A stretch of DNA of 32,180 nt from an uncultured Mediterranea sp. (GCA_945836915.1 CAMAMO010000005.1:1-32180), one strand, 5' to 3'. Shown: positions 1 through 9,868, numbered from the stretch's first letter. A program made the numbers and translations. Notes: generated by a model not told the origin, from the letters alone.

Positions 1-14
1 GCTATTTGAAAGGT

Positions 15-94
15 GCAAAGATAGTGCAAGCCGAGAGAAAAAGCAAAAAGAAGCTAGCTTATTTTTGTTTTTCCGAGGCGAAGCCTATCTTCGC
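15..94. repeat. ~80-bp imperfect palindromic dispersed repeat
   Basis: Left arm GCAAAGATAGTGCAAGCCGAGAGAAAAAGCAAAAAGAAGCT (15-55) is an imperfect reverse complement of right arm AGCTTATTTTTGTTTTTCCGAGGCGAAGCCTATCTTCGC (56-94). Related half copies lie at 98-148 and 16045-16095. Confidence 0.8.
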
Positions 95-97
95 AAA

Positions 98-148
98 GCA
101 AAGTGTGCAAGCCGAGAGAAAAAGCAAAAAGAAGCTTGCTTATTTTTT
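98..148. repeat. Second, half-length copy of the dispersed repeat
   Basis: GTGCAAGCCGAGAGAAAAAGCAAAAAGAAGCT is identical to copy 1 (24-55); followed by TGCTTATTTTTT. Confidence 0.8.
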
Positions 149-181
149 CCCAAAAAATGGATAAAATAACATACAATCGGC

Positions 182-224
182 CATTTTGTCATCACTCATT
201 CGATTTAAAAATGACAAAATGTCA
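182..224. promoter_or_regulatory. Inverted repeat / candidate operator upstream of clpB
   Basis: Perfect 11-bp inverted repeat CATTTTGTCAT (182-192) / ATGACAAAATG (211-221). The right site is itself TGACA-AAA-TGTCA. Confidence 0.6.
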
Positions 225-303
225 GAAAAACCACCTCGGCAAACCTTTTGCTCTCTAGATAGCGTTACAGATTGATAATAATTAAAGAAAGGAGACAACG
301 AAT

Positions 304-2898
304 ATGAATTTTAACAACTACACAATCAAAGCCCAGGAGGCGATACAACAGGCGGTAAACCTGGCGCAGAGCCATGGACAACAGGCCATAGAAACGGTAC
401 ACCTGCTGAAAGGGGTATTGACAGTAGGTGAACAAGTCACCAACTTCATCTTCCAGAAACTGGGTGTTAACGGCCAACAGATTGCCACCATTCTTGACCG
501 ACAAATAGATTCTCTGCCTAAAGTACAAGGTGGCGAGCCTTACTTGAGCCGTGAGACCAACGAGGTACTGCAGAAGAGTTTGGAGCTCTCAAAAGCGATG
601 GGCGACGAGTTTGTCTCGATCGAACCGCTTCTGCTGGCCCTGCTCAATGTCAAGAGTACCGCTGCATCCATTCTGAAAGATGCTGGTGTAACCGACAAGG
701 AACTACGCGCTGCCATCAACGAACTGAGAAAGGGCGACCGCGTGACCTCCCAGTCCAGCGAAGACACCTACCAATCACTTGAGAAATATGCCATCAACTT
801 GAACGAAGCGGCCCGAAGCGGCAAACTCGACCCTGTCATCGGACGTGACGAGGAGATTCGACGCGTGCTGCAGATTCTGAGCCGACGTACCAAGAACAAC
901 CCTATCTTGATTGGTGAACCAGGTACCGGTAAAACCGCCATCGTCGAGGGGCTGGCTCATCGTATCCTTCGAGGCGACGTGCCCGAGAATCTGAAGAACA
1001 AGCAGGTCTATTCTCTCGATATGGGTGCCTTAGTTGCTGGAGCCAAGTACAAAGGTGAGTTCGAAGAGCGACTGAAAGCGGTAATCAACGAGGTGAAGAA
1101 GAGCGAAGGCAACATCATCCTCTTCATCGATGAGATTCACACCTTAGTGGGCGCTGGCAAGAGCGAAGGGGCTATGGATGCCGCCAACATCTTGAAGCCA
1201 GCCTTGGCTCGTGGCGAACTGCGCAGTATCGGTGCCACCACCTTGGACGAGTATCAGAAGTACTTTGAAAAGGATAAAGCATTGGAGCGACGTTTCCAAA
1301 TTGTCATGGTCAACGAGCCAGACACCCTAAGCACCATTTCTATTCTACGTGGATTGAAGGAGCGCTACGAAAATCACCACCATGTGCGTATAAAGGATGA
1401 CGCCATCATTGCCGCCGTGGAGCTGAGTAACCGTTACATCACCGACCGTTTTCTTCCCGATAAGGCCATCGACCTGATGGATGAAGCAGCAGCCAAACTG
1501 CGTATGGAGGTGGACAGTGTGCCTGAGGAACTGGACGAAATCTCACGTAAAATCAAACAGTTGGAGATTGAACGTGAAGCCATTAAGCGTGAAAACGACA
1601 CCACCAAGTTGGAACAGATTGGCAAGGAACTGGCAGAATTGAAGGAACAGGAGAGCGGTTTCAAGGCCAAGTGGCAAAGCGAAAAGAGCCTGATGAACAA
1701 GATTCAGCAGAACAAGGTAGAGATTGAAAACCTGAAGTTCGAGGCTGATAAGGCTGAGCGCGAAGGCGACTACGGCCGCGTAGCCGAAATACGCTATGGT
1801 AAACTTCAGGCTCTGAACAAGGAGATTGAAGAGACGCAACAGCAACTCCACAAAATGCAGGGCGACAACGCCATGATCAAGGAGGAGGTGGATGCAGAGG
1901 ATATTGCCGACGTGGTATCACGCTGGACCGGCATACCAGTGAGCAAAATGCTTCAAAGCGAAAAGGAAAAATTACTCCATCTAGAGGCCGAACTGCACAA
2001 GCGGGTTATCGGACAGGATGAGGCCATTGAAGCGGTAGCCGATGCTGTACGCCGTAGCCGCGCCGGACTGCAAGACCCTAAGCGGCCAATCGGTTCGTTC
2101 CTCTTCCTTGGTACAACGGGTGTGGGTAAGACCGAACTGGCCAAAGCCTTGGCAGAGTTCCTCTTTGATGACGAAACGATGATGACGCGTATCGACATGA
2201 GTGAGTATCAGGAGAAGCACAGCGTATCTCGTCTGGTCGGAGCGCCTCCGGGATATGTAGGTTACGATGAAGGCGGTCAGTTGACCGAGGCCGTACGCCG
2301 CAAGCCCTACTCGGTGGTACTGTTTGATGAGATTGAGAAGGCACACCCTGACGTCTTCAACATCTTGTTGCAGGTACTCGATGATGGCCGACTGACGGAT
2401 AACAAAGGCCGCACAGTCAACTTCAAGAATACCATCATCATCATGACCTCGAACATGGGTAGCAGCTACATCCAGAGTCAGATGGAGAAGCTGAACAGCA
2501 GCAACAAGTCGGCCCTGGTCGAGGAGACGAAGCGCGAAGTGATGAACCTGTTGAAGCAGAGCATCCGCCCCGAGTTTCTGAACCGTATTGACGAGACCAT
2601 CATGTTCCTGCCGCTGACGGAGACGGAAATCAAGCAGATTGTACGTTTGCAGATTGACAGTGTAGCGCACATGCTGGAGGGCAACGGCGTGACGTTGCAA
2701 CTTACTGATCAAGCCATCAACTTCCTGGCTCAAGCTGGCTATGACCCCGAGTTTGGTGCCCGTCCAGTGAAACGTGCTATCCAGCACTTCCTGCTCAACG
2801 ACCTCTCCAAGAAGTTATTGGCTCAAGAGGTGAACCGCGACAAGCCCATTCTTGTCGATACTATCGCTGACGGACAAGCCTTGGCCTTCAGAAACTAA
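304..2898 (+). CDS. clpB: ATP-dependent chaperone ClpB
   Basis: 864-aa ORF with Clp N domain, two Walker A motifs ([16 protein letters not shown]), middle coiled coil, and the conserved [17 protein letters not shown] segment. Confidence 0.98.
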   Translation: MNFNNYTIKAQEAIQQAVNLAQSHGQQAIETVHLLKGVLTVGEQVTNFIFQKLGVNGQQIATILDRQIDSLPKVQGGEPYLSRETNEVLQKSLELSKAMGDEFVSIEPLLLALLNVKSTAASILKDAGVTDKELRAAINELRKGDRVTSQSSEDTYQSLEKYAINLNEAARSGKLDPVIGRDEEIRRVLQILSRRTKNNPILIGEPGTGKTAIVEGLAHRILRGDVPENLKNKQVYSLDMGALVAGAKYKGEFEERLKAVINEVKKSEGNIILFIDEIHTLVGAGKSEGAMDAANILKPALARGELRSIGATTLDEYQKYFEKDKALERRFQIVMVNEPDTLSTISILRGLKERYENHHHVRIKDDAIIAAVELSNRYITDRFLPDKAIDLMDEAAAKLRMEVDSVPEELDEISRKIKQLEIEREAIKRENDTTKLEQIGKELAELKEQESGFKAKWQSEKSLMNKIQQNKVEIENLKFEADKAEREGDYGRVAEIRYGKLQALNKEIEETQQQLHKMQGDNAMIKEEVDAEDIADVVSRWTGIPVSKMLQSEKEKLLHLEAELHKRVIGQDEAIEAVADAVRRSRAGLQDPKRPIGSFLFLGTTGVGKTELAKALAEFLFDDETMMTRIDMSEYQEKHSVSRLVGAPPGYVGYDEGGQLTEAVRRKPYSVVLFDEIEKAHPDVFNILLQVLDDGRLTDNKGRTVNFKNTIIIMTSNMGSSYIQSQMEKLNSSNKSALVEETKREVMNLLKQSIRPEFLNRIDETIMFLPLTETEIKQIVRLQIDSVAHMLEGNGVTLQLTDQAINFLAQAGYDPEFGARPVKRAIQHFLLNDLSKKLLAQEVNRDKPILVDTIADGQALAFRN

Positions 2899-2921
2899 TT
2901 CTGAAACCGATAAAAAAGAAA

Positions 2922-2970
2922 AGCCGTGCAAACCACTTACAAACGGAAGTTTTTGCACGGCTCTCTTTTT
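2922..2970. terminator. Bidirectional intrinsic terminator between convergent clpB and DUF5606 genes
   Basis: Perfect 11-bp stem AGCCGTGCAAA (2922-2932) / TTTGCACGGCT (2952-2962), T-tract downstream and A-tract upstream. Confidence 0.85.
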
Positions 2971-2986
2971 ATCATTAGCCAGCAGG

Positions 2987-3406
2987 TTAAGCCTCGGCTT
3001 CTTCCTGCTCTTCTTTAGCTTCAAACTCAGTGATTCCAGCAGCTATCAGCAGGTTATACCAAGCGATGAGTTTCTTGATATCCGAAGCATGAACGCGGTC
3101 GCGGTCGAACGAGGGAAGCACTTCGGCCATGTAGGCCTTCAACTCATCCTGCGACGCTTTCTTAGGATCGAGCGACGCGGGCTGACCATTCTCCTTGTTC
3201 TTCACATTTGTCAACACCTGAGACAGAGGAATATCCTCAGCATCAGTGTACATCGCTATATCGCCCAAAGAAATAATCTTCTCGTTACCATAGGCGGGGA
3301 AACGCTTCTTATCACTCAACGATTCCACAATCAGCATGTTACGACCCTGCGAAACAAGCTTATACAAGCCGGGCTTGCCGGCAATCGACAAAATAGTCTT
3401 TAACAT
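2987..3406 (-). CDS. DUF5606 family protein
   Basis: 139-aa ORF starting MLKTILSIAGKPGLYKLVSQGRNMLIVESL; typical Bacteroidetes DUF5606 next to coaE. Confidence 0.8.
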   Translation of the reverse strand: MLKTILSIAGKPGLYKLVSQGRNMLIVESLSDKKRFPAYGNEKIISLGDIAMYTDAEDIPLSQVLTNVKNKENGQPASLDPKKASQDELKAYMAEVLPSFDRDRVHASDIKKLIAWYNLLIAAGITEFEAKEEQEEAEA

Positions 3407-3484
3407 AACGTTTCTGTTTTTTCTTATGGTTTTGTATTCTCAATGGTTGCAAGCCCCATAAGTGGGAACTAACGGGGTGCAAAG

Positions 3485-4084
3485 TTAATCATTTATTTTA
3501 GATAGCGCAGCAATCAACTGCAAAACCTGCGGAATAAGGGGGTGCTCGCCATCATTAATCAGCTTATAATCGGCCAAAGCGGCTTTAGCTTCGTCAGTCA
3601 TCTGGCGCTGAATGCGCTTTTCAACTTGCTGCCTCGAGACCCCGTCGCGCTGCATGGCGCGCTGGATACGCACCTCTAAAGGAGCAGTCACCATCAGAAC
3701 GACGTCCACTTCGTCGCGAAAACCGGCTTCTATCAGAATAGCCGACTCGATGGCTACCAACGGTGCATCAGTATGCTTCTGAATCCATTGGCGGAAATCG
3801 GCCTTAACGCACGGATGTACCAAAGCGTTGATAGTTTTGGCATGTTCTGCCGATGCAAAGAGATAGGCAGTCAGCAGCGGCTTGTTCAACCCTTCAGGCA
3901 GATAGACTTCAGGACCCAACAATTCAATCAAACCTGTGCGGATAGCCTCATCGCGAACCATCAACTGTTTAGTCTCATCGTCTGAAATATAGACAGGTAG
4001 GCCCATCAGTTGAAACAGCCGGCACACTACACTCTTTCCGCTGCCAATTCCTCCGGTCACCCCTATTATTAATGGCTTGCTCAT
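3485..4084 (-). CDS. coaE: Dephospho-CoA kinase
   Basis: GVTGGIGSGKSVVCRLF P-loop and CoaE-like sequence throughout. Confidence 0.95.
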   Translation of the reverse strand: MSKPLIIGVTGGIGSGKSVVCRLFQLMGLPVYISDDETKQLMVRDEAIRTGLIELLGPEVYLPEGLNKPLLTAYLFASAEHAKTINALVHPCVKADFRQWIQKHTDAPLVAIESAILIEAGFRDEVDVVLMVTAPLEVRIQRAMQRDGVSRQQVEKRIQRQMTDEAKAALADYKLINDGEHPLIPQVLQLIAALSKIND

Positions 4085-4089
4085 GTGGC

Positions 4090-5109
4090 TTACTCCGTTT
4101 GGAAACTCACCTGCTCTATTAAGAAATCCACCTGCTCGGGCACAAAACGCACATTGAGCACCCCTTGCGGCAGATGGTGGAGCTTCACGGTGTATTTCTG
4201 GTGATTAAGTTTCATCAATTCATCATAGTTCACTATCAGACGGAACTCCTCCTCGCTGAGACTCTTGTAGCGATTCTTGCCCACCTGAAAGAGTACTTTG
4301 ACGTGCGAAGGGAACGCACGAAGTACCTTGCCCATTGGGAAGTTGACCCCTTCCAATGGTAGTTCAACAGAGGCCTCGGTATAGACATCGGTCAAAAGAG
4401 ACATCTCCACCTCATCGGGCAGAAACTTCACAGCTGAATGGCTGGTGAGCTGTACCTTGCGGATCAACGTATCGGCCACCTCCAAACATTCAGTAAAGAC
4501 AGTGGGCGCATAGCACAATGTGTCGAGTATAGCCTGCGGAGCATAAACCTCGACTGAATCTGGTCGAAAAAGCGTATCGGCCAAGAAGTAGGTCTGCGCA
4601 GCCATCAGTCGGCCTTGAAAGCGAACAGGTACCCGCTTTGACTTAGCCTGGGTATAGTAGAAGTCGAGCGTGTCAGGCTTGATAGAGAGCAAGCGGGTTG
4701 ATACACTCATCTGCTGCAAAATCTGTTTTTCTATCTGTGCAAAAGCCATCAGCACATGGTTGTCATTCCCCTTCAGCTTTTCAAAGTCAATGGAGAGAGG
4801 CATTATCTCGCCACCCAGTTTGTAGTTGAGCAACACGGTGCCACGATCCTTAACGCGTAGCTGTAACTCCGTGGGCAGTTGTGAGGTAATCACCACCTCC
4901 TTAGGTACCCCCTTCAAACGGAAAGGCAAAGAGATTGTATCCTCAAACTCTCCATTGAGAGTTTGCAGCAGCCAGAAAGCGCCAGCTACGAAGAAGAAAA
5001 ACAAAAAAAGGAAGAACTCCCTACTCCTGTCGGAAAAGAGGAAGTCCTTCGATATACGGTCCAGTCGTTCTTTCAAACGAATGAGAGGGAGGCGGCTTGA
5101 CATACGCAC
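4090..5109 (-). CDS. YbbR-like domain protein (CdaR-like)
   Basis: N-terminal TM segment (FFLFLFFFFVAGAFWLLQTL), YbbR-like beta repeats, position in a nusB-yajC-ybbR-coaE block. Confidence 0.75.
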   Translation of the reverse strand: MRMSSRLPLIRLKERLDRISKDFLFSDRSREFFLFLFFFFVAGAFWLLQTLNGEFEDTISLPFRLKGVPKEVVITSQLPTELQLRVKDRGTVLLNYKLGGEIMPLSIDFEKLKGNDNHVLMAFAQIEKQILQQMSVSTRLLSIKPDTLDFYYTQAKSKRVPVRFQGRLMAAQTYFLADTLFRPDSVEVYAPQAILDTLCYAPTVFTECLEVADTLIRKVQLTSHSAVKFLPDEVEMSLLTDVYTEASVELPLEGVNFPMGKVLRAFPSHVKVLFQVGKNRYKSLSEEEFRLIVNYDELMKLNHQKYTVKLHHLPQGVLNVRFVPEQVDFLIEQVSFQTE

Positions 5110-5133
5110 CTAAGAATTGGATAAGACTGACAC

Positions 5134-5460
5134 TTACTTGCCAGCCTGACTCTGGTTAGCATCAGCAGCAGCGGCAAAAACGGAATTCTTGTCGATGTGG
5201 ATTCTAACGTTCTGAGCAATTTCCAGCACCACCTCGGTATCGCTAATCTCTTTAACGGTGCCATAGATACCGCCAGCCGTGATGACACGCTGATTCAGCT
5301 GAAGAGTTTTACGGAAGTTATTCAGTTCTTTCTGTTTCTTCTGCTGGGGGCGAATCATAAAGAAATACATGATAGCAAACATGGCAATCAACATAATCCA
5401 CATCATGCTACCATTCTGCTGAGGCATGCCTGCAGCTTGTAATAGGGTCATTGCGTACAT
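5134..5460 (-). CDS. yajC: Preprotein translocase subunit YajC
   Basis: MWIMLIAMFAIMYFFMIRPQQKKQKE signature, then VITAGGIYGTVKEI. Confidence 0.95.
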   Translation of the reverse strand: MYAMTLLQAAGMPQQNGSMMWIMLIAMFAIMYFFMIRPQQKKQKELNNFRKTLQLNQRVITAGGIYGTVKEISDTEVVLEIAQNVRIHIDKNSVFAAAADANQSQAGK

Positions 5461-5501
5461 AGACGTAAGTATTTATGAGTTAGTAATATCTGATAAAGCA
5501 A

Positions 5502-6428
5502 TCAATTCTTGGTCAACTTTCCCTCTTTCTTCAGTACCTTAATGATGCCATCAAGGGTGCCGTTGACAAACGATCCACTCTTGCGTGTGCTGTAAATCTT
5601 AGCCATCTCTACATATTCATTAAGCGTAACGCTGAGAGGAATATTGGGAAAGCTTAGAATCTCAGCAAGGGCGCATTGCATGATGATAACATCCATAAAG
5701 GCTACACGGTCCAACTCCCAGTTACGAATATTCTCGCTGATGAGGTGGCGGTAATAGTCTGCATTGAGGATGGTGCGGCGGAAGAGACGACGGGCAAACT
5801 CGCGGTCCTCCTCATCCTTAAATTCGGGGAGCAATTCCTGATTGGCTCCGTTGGCTGGATCAAAGCGCTTGATACTTTTCATCACGAAGGTGTCCACAAT
5901 CTCCTTGTCATCGTTCCAGTAGAGGCTCTGGTCCTCGAGCAGGCCGTCGAGCGATTCGTTGATGCAGATAAAGTTCTTATAGATCTTGCGCCACAGTTCT
6001 CTGTCAGCCTCGTACGATTTATCTTCAGCAGCCATATATTCCTTATATATATCAGAAGCTACAATGGTATCGTATAGCTCCTTGACAAAATCCTCTTCGT
6101 CATTCCAAGAGCGCTTTTGGTTAGCAGCATACTCACACAGCTGCTTGTTCACTTCGAGCTGGGCGATAAACTGATTGTCAGCAAACTTTGTGTTGGGGTT
6201 CAACTCTTCGGCAGTAGGAGCCAGTTTCGCTTTAGCTGCGTCGATACGCTTCTGAGCATAACGGGTTACCGCTACCATCAACATCAGGAGGTAGTTGTAA
6301 AGGTCGTAGGCTTTTGACAAACTGAAGAACAACTCCTTCTCTCCAGCTTCTAAGTTTTTGTTGCCGTTCTGATAATAGGCGTAAACTATCTGTATCAGCT
6401 TCAGACGGATAAGAACTCTGTTAATCAT
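5502..6428 (-). CDS. nusB: Transcription antitermination factor NusB (long Bacteroidetes form)
   Basis: C-terminal NusB fold motifs (VAFMDVIIMQCALAEILSFPNIPLSVTLNEYVEMAKIYSTRKSGSFVNGTLDGI). Confidence 0.92.
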   Translation of the reverse strand: MINRVLIRLKLIQIVYAYYQNGNKNLEAGEKELFFSLSKAYDLYNYLLMLMVAVTRYAQKRIDAAKAKLAPTAEELNPNTKFADNQFIAQLEVNKQLCEYAANQKRSWNDEEDFVKELYDTIVASDIYKEYMAAEDKSYEADRELWRKIYKNFICINESLDGLLEDQSLYWNDDKEIVDTFVMKSIKRFDPANGANQELLPEFKDEEDREFARRLFRRTILNADYYRHLISENIRNWELDRVAFMDVIIMQCALAEILSFPNIPLSVTLNEYVEMAKIYSTRKSGSFVNGTLDGIIKVLKKEGKLTKN

Positions 6429-6610
6429 ATAATATAATACTAATCGTTATTCGGTACATTTTTCAGGGCGCAAAATTAGCGATTTTTGCTGATTCCGCCA
6501 CACGAAACCCATTTTTTTTCATCACACACACAAATATCTCTGTAAATCCTTGGGAAAAACAAAAAAAATCAGCAATTTTGGGCCGCTAAAAAAGACAAAC
6601 CTCACAGATT

Positions 6611-6979
6611 ATGGAAGAAAAGAAAAGAAACCGTGACATCGAAAGAAACGAACGAGACATAGTCCGCTCACAGGCCGTCAAGGCAGGCAAACGCATTTAT
6701 TACCTCGACGTGAAGATGAACCGAAAAGAGGAGCTTTTCCTGGCCATTACCGAAAGTAAGAAGGTAACTACCGTAGAGGGCGACGACACGCAGGTCAATT
6801 TTGAGAAACATAAGGTTTTCTTATACCGCGAAGACTTGAAGAAGTTCATGAAGGCCCTAGAGCAGGCCGTGGATTTCATTGACAAGCACCAGCCCCTCTG
6901 CGACGAAGAAGAAGCCGAGGAGGAGCAAGCCGTTCAGAGAGAGGCGAATGATGAAATTAAAATCGATATCGACTTCTGA
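6611..6979 (+). CDS. PUR-alpha-like DNA/RNA-binding protein (DUF3276)
   Basis: SQAVKAGKRIYYLDVKMNRKEELFLAITESKK...NFEKHKVFLYREDLKKF is typical of the DUF3276/PUR family. Confidence 0.88.
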   Translation: MEEKKRNRDIERNERDIVRSQAVKAGKRIYYLDVKMNRKEELFLAITESKKVTTVEGDDTQVNFEKHKVFLYREDLKKFMKALEQAVDFIDKHQPLCDEEEAEEEQAVQREANDEIKIDIDF

Positions 6980-6999
6980 TAAGTTTTTTGGGCAAACGC

Positions 7000-7030
7000 T
7001 TTGTTATTTCAATAATAAGTTGTAATTTTG
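7000..7030 (+). promoter_or_regulatory. Bacteroides-type promoter for rplY
   Basis: TTTG (7000-7003), 19-bp spacer, TAATTTTG (7023-7030); matches TTTG-N19-21-TAnnTTTG. Confidence 0.75.
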
Positions 7031-7132
7031 CGCCGCTTTTTGCAACATCGGGCGGTCTGCACCGCTTCGTGTGATGGCGAATTAAGCATTTAGAGACTAC
7101 TTAATTTAGAGTAACACATTTTTTTTAGAACA

Positions 7133-7720
7133 ATGAGATCAATTGAAATCAAAGGCACTGCAAGAACCATTGCAGAACGCTCATCTGAGCAGGCTAGAGC
7201 TTTGAAAGCTATTCGTAAGAACAACGGCGTACCTTGCGTACTCTATGGTGGCAAAGAGATTGTACATTTCACTGTGCCCGCTGAGGGTCTGCGCAACCTT
7301 GTTTACACCCCCCACATCTACGTGGTTGACCTCGACATCGATGGCAAGAAGGTAAACGCCATCATGAAGGATATCCAATTCCACCCCGTAAAAGACAACA
7401 TTCTGCACGTTGACTTCTACGAAATCGACGAGGCTAAGCCCATCGTTATGGAGGTACCCGTACAGTTGGAAGGTTTGGCTGAAGGTGTAAAAGCCGGTGG
7501 TAAGCTGGCTCTGCAAATCCGTAAGCTTAAAGTGAAAGCTCTCTACAACCTCATCCCTGAGAAACTGATTGTTAACGTTTCTCACCTGGGTCTCGGTAAG
7601 ACCATCAAGGTTGGCGAACTGAACTTCGAGAACCTGGAGCTCCTCAACGCTAAGGAAGCTGTGGTTTGCGCCGTGAAGTTGACTCGTGCCGCTCGTGGTG
7701 CACAAGCTGCTCAGGGTTAA
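7133..7720 (+). CDS. rplY: 50S ribosomal protein L25/general stress protein Ctc
   Basis: L25 N-domain (MRSIEIKGTARTI...NNGVPCVLYGG) and TL5-type C-domain, 195 aa. Confidence 0.95.
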   Translation: MRSIEIKGTARTIAERSSEQARALKAIRKNNGVPCVLYGGKEIVHFTVPAEGLRNLVYTPHIYVVDLDIDGKKVNAIMKDIQFHPVKDNILHVDFYEIDEAKPIVMEVPVQLEGLAEGVKAGGKLALQIRKLKVKALYNLIPEKLIVNVSHLGLGKTIKVGELNFENLELLNAKEAVVCAVKLTRAARGAQAAQG

Positions 7721-7765
7721 TGACAGCCTGATGAGATAAAGGCTTATATTCATCACAATATAGAG

Positions 7766-7822
7766 CGCGGATTGTTGCGGGCGTCGGCATACGACGTTTT
7801 CATGTAACAATCCGCGTTTTTT
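7766..7822 (+). terminator. Intrinsic terminator downstream of rplY
   Basis: Perfect 11-bp stem CGCGGATTGTT (7766-7776) / AACAATCCGCG (7806-7816) with TTTTTT; internal hairpin CGTCG/CGACG in the loop. Confidence 0.88.
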
Positions 7823-7853
7823 CCATTTCTTCATGCTAAATCATATGTAAGCA

Positions 7854-8417
7854 ATGAAATACTTAATTGTAGGTTTGGGTAACATAGGTAGCGATTATCA
7901 CGAAACACGCCATAACATCGGATTTATGGTAGTGGACGAGATGGCTCGCCAGGCTGATATTCGCTTCGCTGACGGACGCTATGGCAGTACCGCCACACTT
8001 TCTGTCAAGGGGCGCCAGCTTATCTTACTCAAGCCATCTACTTATATGAATCTGAGCGGTAACGCAGTACGCTATTGGATGCAGAAAGAGAACATCGCAC
8101 TGGAGAATCTGCTTGTGGTGGTCGATGATCTGGCACTCCCCTTCGGCAGCCTGAGGTTAAAAGGACAGGGCAGCGATGCAGGCCACAACGGTCTAAAGCA
8201 CATCGCAGAGACACTGGGCACTCAGGCCTACGCCCGTCTGCGCTTCGGCATTGGCAACGACTTTCCACGCGGTATGCAAATTGACTATGTGCTGGGCCAC
8301 TTCACTCCTGAGCAGATAGAGCAGATGCCAGAACGGCTCAAGTTGGCTGGCGAAATTGTCCGCAGCTTCTGTCTGGCCGGCATTCAAATCACGATGAACC
8401 AATACAACAAACGATGA
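7854..8417 (+). CDS. pth: Peptidyl-tRNA hydrolase
   Basis: [24 protein letters not shown]...[13 protein letters not shown]...[12 protein letters not shown]. Confidence 0.97.
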   Translation: MKYLIVGLGNIGSDYHETRHNIGFMVVDEMARQADIRFADGRYGSTATLSVKGRQLILLKPSTYMNLSGNAVRYWMQKENIALENLLVVVDDLALPFGSLRLKGQGSDAGHNGLKHIAETLGTQAYARLRFGIGNDFPRGMQIDYVLGHFTPEQIEQMPERLKLAGEIVRSFCLAGIQITMNQYNKR

Positions 8418-8854
8418 GCGAAGCCAGAATAGATAAATGGATGTGGGCCGTGCGCATCTTCAAAACACGCACCATTGCCGCTGAGGCCTGCAAGAAGGGA
8501 CGCGTCATGCTCAATGGCGCCCAAGCCAAAGCGGCACGCATGGTAAAACCGGGTGATGTGATTCAAGTAAAAAAACCGCCTATCACCTACTCCTTCAAGG
8601 TGCTGCAAACCATTGAGAAACGCGTAGGCGCCAAGCTTGTAGCCGAAATGATGGAAAACGTCACGACGCCCGACCAGTATGAACTGCTTGAGTTAAGCCG
8701 CGTCAGTGGCTTCATCAACCGTGCCAAAGGCACCGGCCGACCTACCAAAAAAGATCGCCGCGAACTTGAGGAGTTCACTACGCCAGAGTTTACTGACGAT
8801 TTCGATTTTGATTTTGATTTTGAAGAAGAGGAAGAGTATGGAGAAAGTGATTAA
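8414..8854 (+). CDS. RNA-binding S4 domain protein (Hsp15-like)
   Basis: [32 protein letters not shown]4 motif; acidic C-terminal tail; ATGA overlap with pth. Confidence 0.9.
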   Translation: MSEARIDKWMWAVRIFKTRTIAAEACKKGRVMLNGAQAKAARMVKPGDVIQVKKPPITYSFKVLQTIEKRVGAKLVAEMMENVTTPDQYELLELSRVSGFINRAKGTGRPTKKDRRELEEFTTPEFTDDFDFDFDFEEEEEYGESD

Positions 8855-9821
8855 ATGGGGCTTCATCGGATGCGGTGAAGTAACGAAGTATAAGAGTGGT
8901 CCAGCCTTTCAGAAGGTGGAAGGATCGGAAGTGGTGGCTGTTATGAGCCGTAATCTACAGAAGGCGGAGCAGTATGCCCGTGAGCGACACATTGCCCATT
9001 GGTACGCAGATGCGCAAGAACTAATTGATGACCCTGAGGTCAATGCTGTCTATATCGCTACCCCACCTTCCTCGCATGCTACCTATGCTATCATGGCCAT
9101 GAAGGCTGGCAAGCCCTGCTACATCGAGAAGCCCATGGCGGTAACCTACGAAGAGTGCTGCCGTATCAACCGCGTCTCGCATGAGACGGGTGTTCCCTGC
9201 TTTGTAGCCTATTACCGTCGCTATCTCCCCTACTTCCTTAAGGTAAAAGAGCTGGTAGAGAATGGCGCCGTAGGCAACGTCATCAACATCCAGATTCGCT
9301 TCGCCCAACCCCCGCGCAACCTCGATTATAATAGCGAACACCTCCCTTGGCGCGTACAGCCTGACATCGCAGGAGGCGGCTACTTCTACGACCTTGCCCC
9401 ACATCAGATTGACCTCCTTCAAGACATCTTTGGCTGCATACTTGAAGCCTCTGGTTACAAGAGCAACCAAGGCGGACTTTACCCTGCAGAGGACACGCTT
9501 AGCGCTTGTTTCCAATTCGATAACGGCCTTGTAGGCAGTGGTTCATGGTGCTTTGTGGCGCATGAATCGGCGCGTGAGGACCGCATCGAAATTATTGGTG
9601 ACCGCGGCATGATTTGCTTCTCCGTCTATACCTACGACCCTATCGCCCTCCACACCGAACGTGGCAGGGAAGAGATTCACGTAGAAAACCCGACCTATGT
9701 ACAACAGCCTTTAATACAGGCCGTGGTCGATCATCTGCGAGGCCTCTCCGTCTGCCCCTGCGATGGCGAAAGCGCCACCCTAACCAACTGGGTGATGGAC
9801 AAAATCCTCGGTAAAATCTAA
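8838..9821 (+). CDS. Gfo/Idh/MocA family oxidoreductase
   Basis: [24 protein letters not shown] Rossmann start, EKPMAVTYEEC motif. Listed ORF begins at 8706, but homology begins at Met 8838, overlapping the S4 gene by 17 bp. Confidence 0.92.
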   Translation: MEKVIKWGFIGCGEVTKYKSGPAFQKVEGSEVVAVMSRNLQKAEQYARERHIAHWYADAQELIDDPEVNAVYIATPPSSHATYAIMAMKAGKPCYIEKPMAVTYEECCRINRVSHETGVPCFVAYYRRYLPYFLKVKELVENGAVGNVINIQIRFAQPPRNLDYNSEHLPWRVQPDIAGGGYFYDLAPHQIDLLQDIFGCILEASGYKSNQGGLYPAEDTLSACFQFDNGLVGSGSWCFVAHESAREDRIEIIGDRGMICFSVYTYDPIALHTERGREEIHVENPTYVQQPLIQAVVDHLRGLSVCPCDGESATLTNWVMDKILGKI

Positions 9822-9868
9822 AATATTCACATATTCAAGAGAAAAGTCAACGTAAATAACTCGTAAAC

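Noticed and set aside
98-148. Repeat copies near clpB as a CRISPR-like array
   Set aside because: Only two adjacent unequal copies, no regular spacers and no cas genes.
1981-2787. 268-aa antisense ORF within clpB
   Set aside because: Shadow ORF opposite a well-conserved gene; no recognisable domain. Other antisense ORFs in clpB and pyrB were rejected for the same reason.
7181-7834. 217-aa minus-strand ORF across rplY
   Set aside because: Antisense to the conserved L25 gene and runs through its terminator hairpin; no domain recognised.
8706-8837. 44-aa N-terminal extension of the Gfo/Idh/MocA ORF
   Set aside because: Overlaps the S4-domain gene out of frame; Rossmann-fold homology starts at Met 8838.
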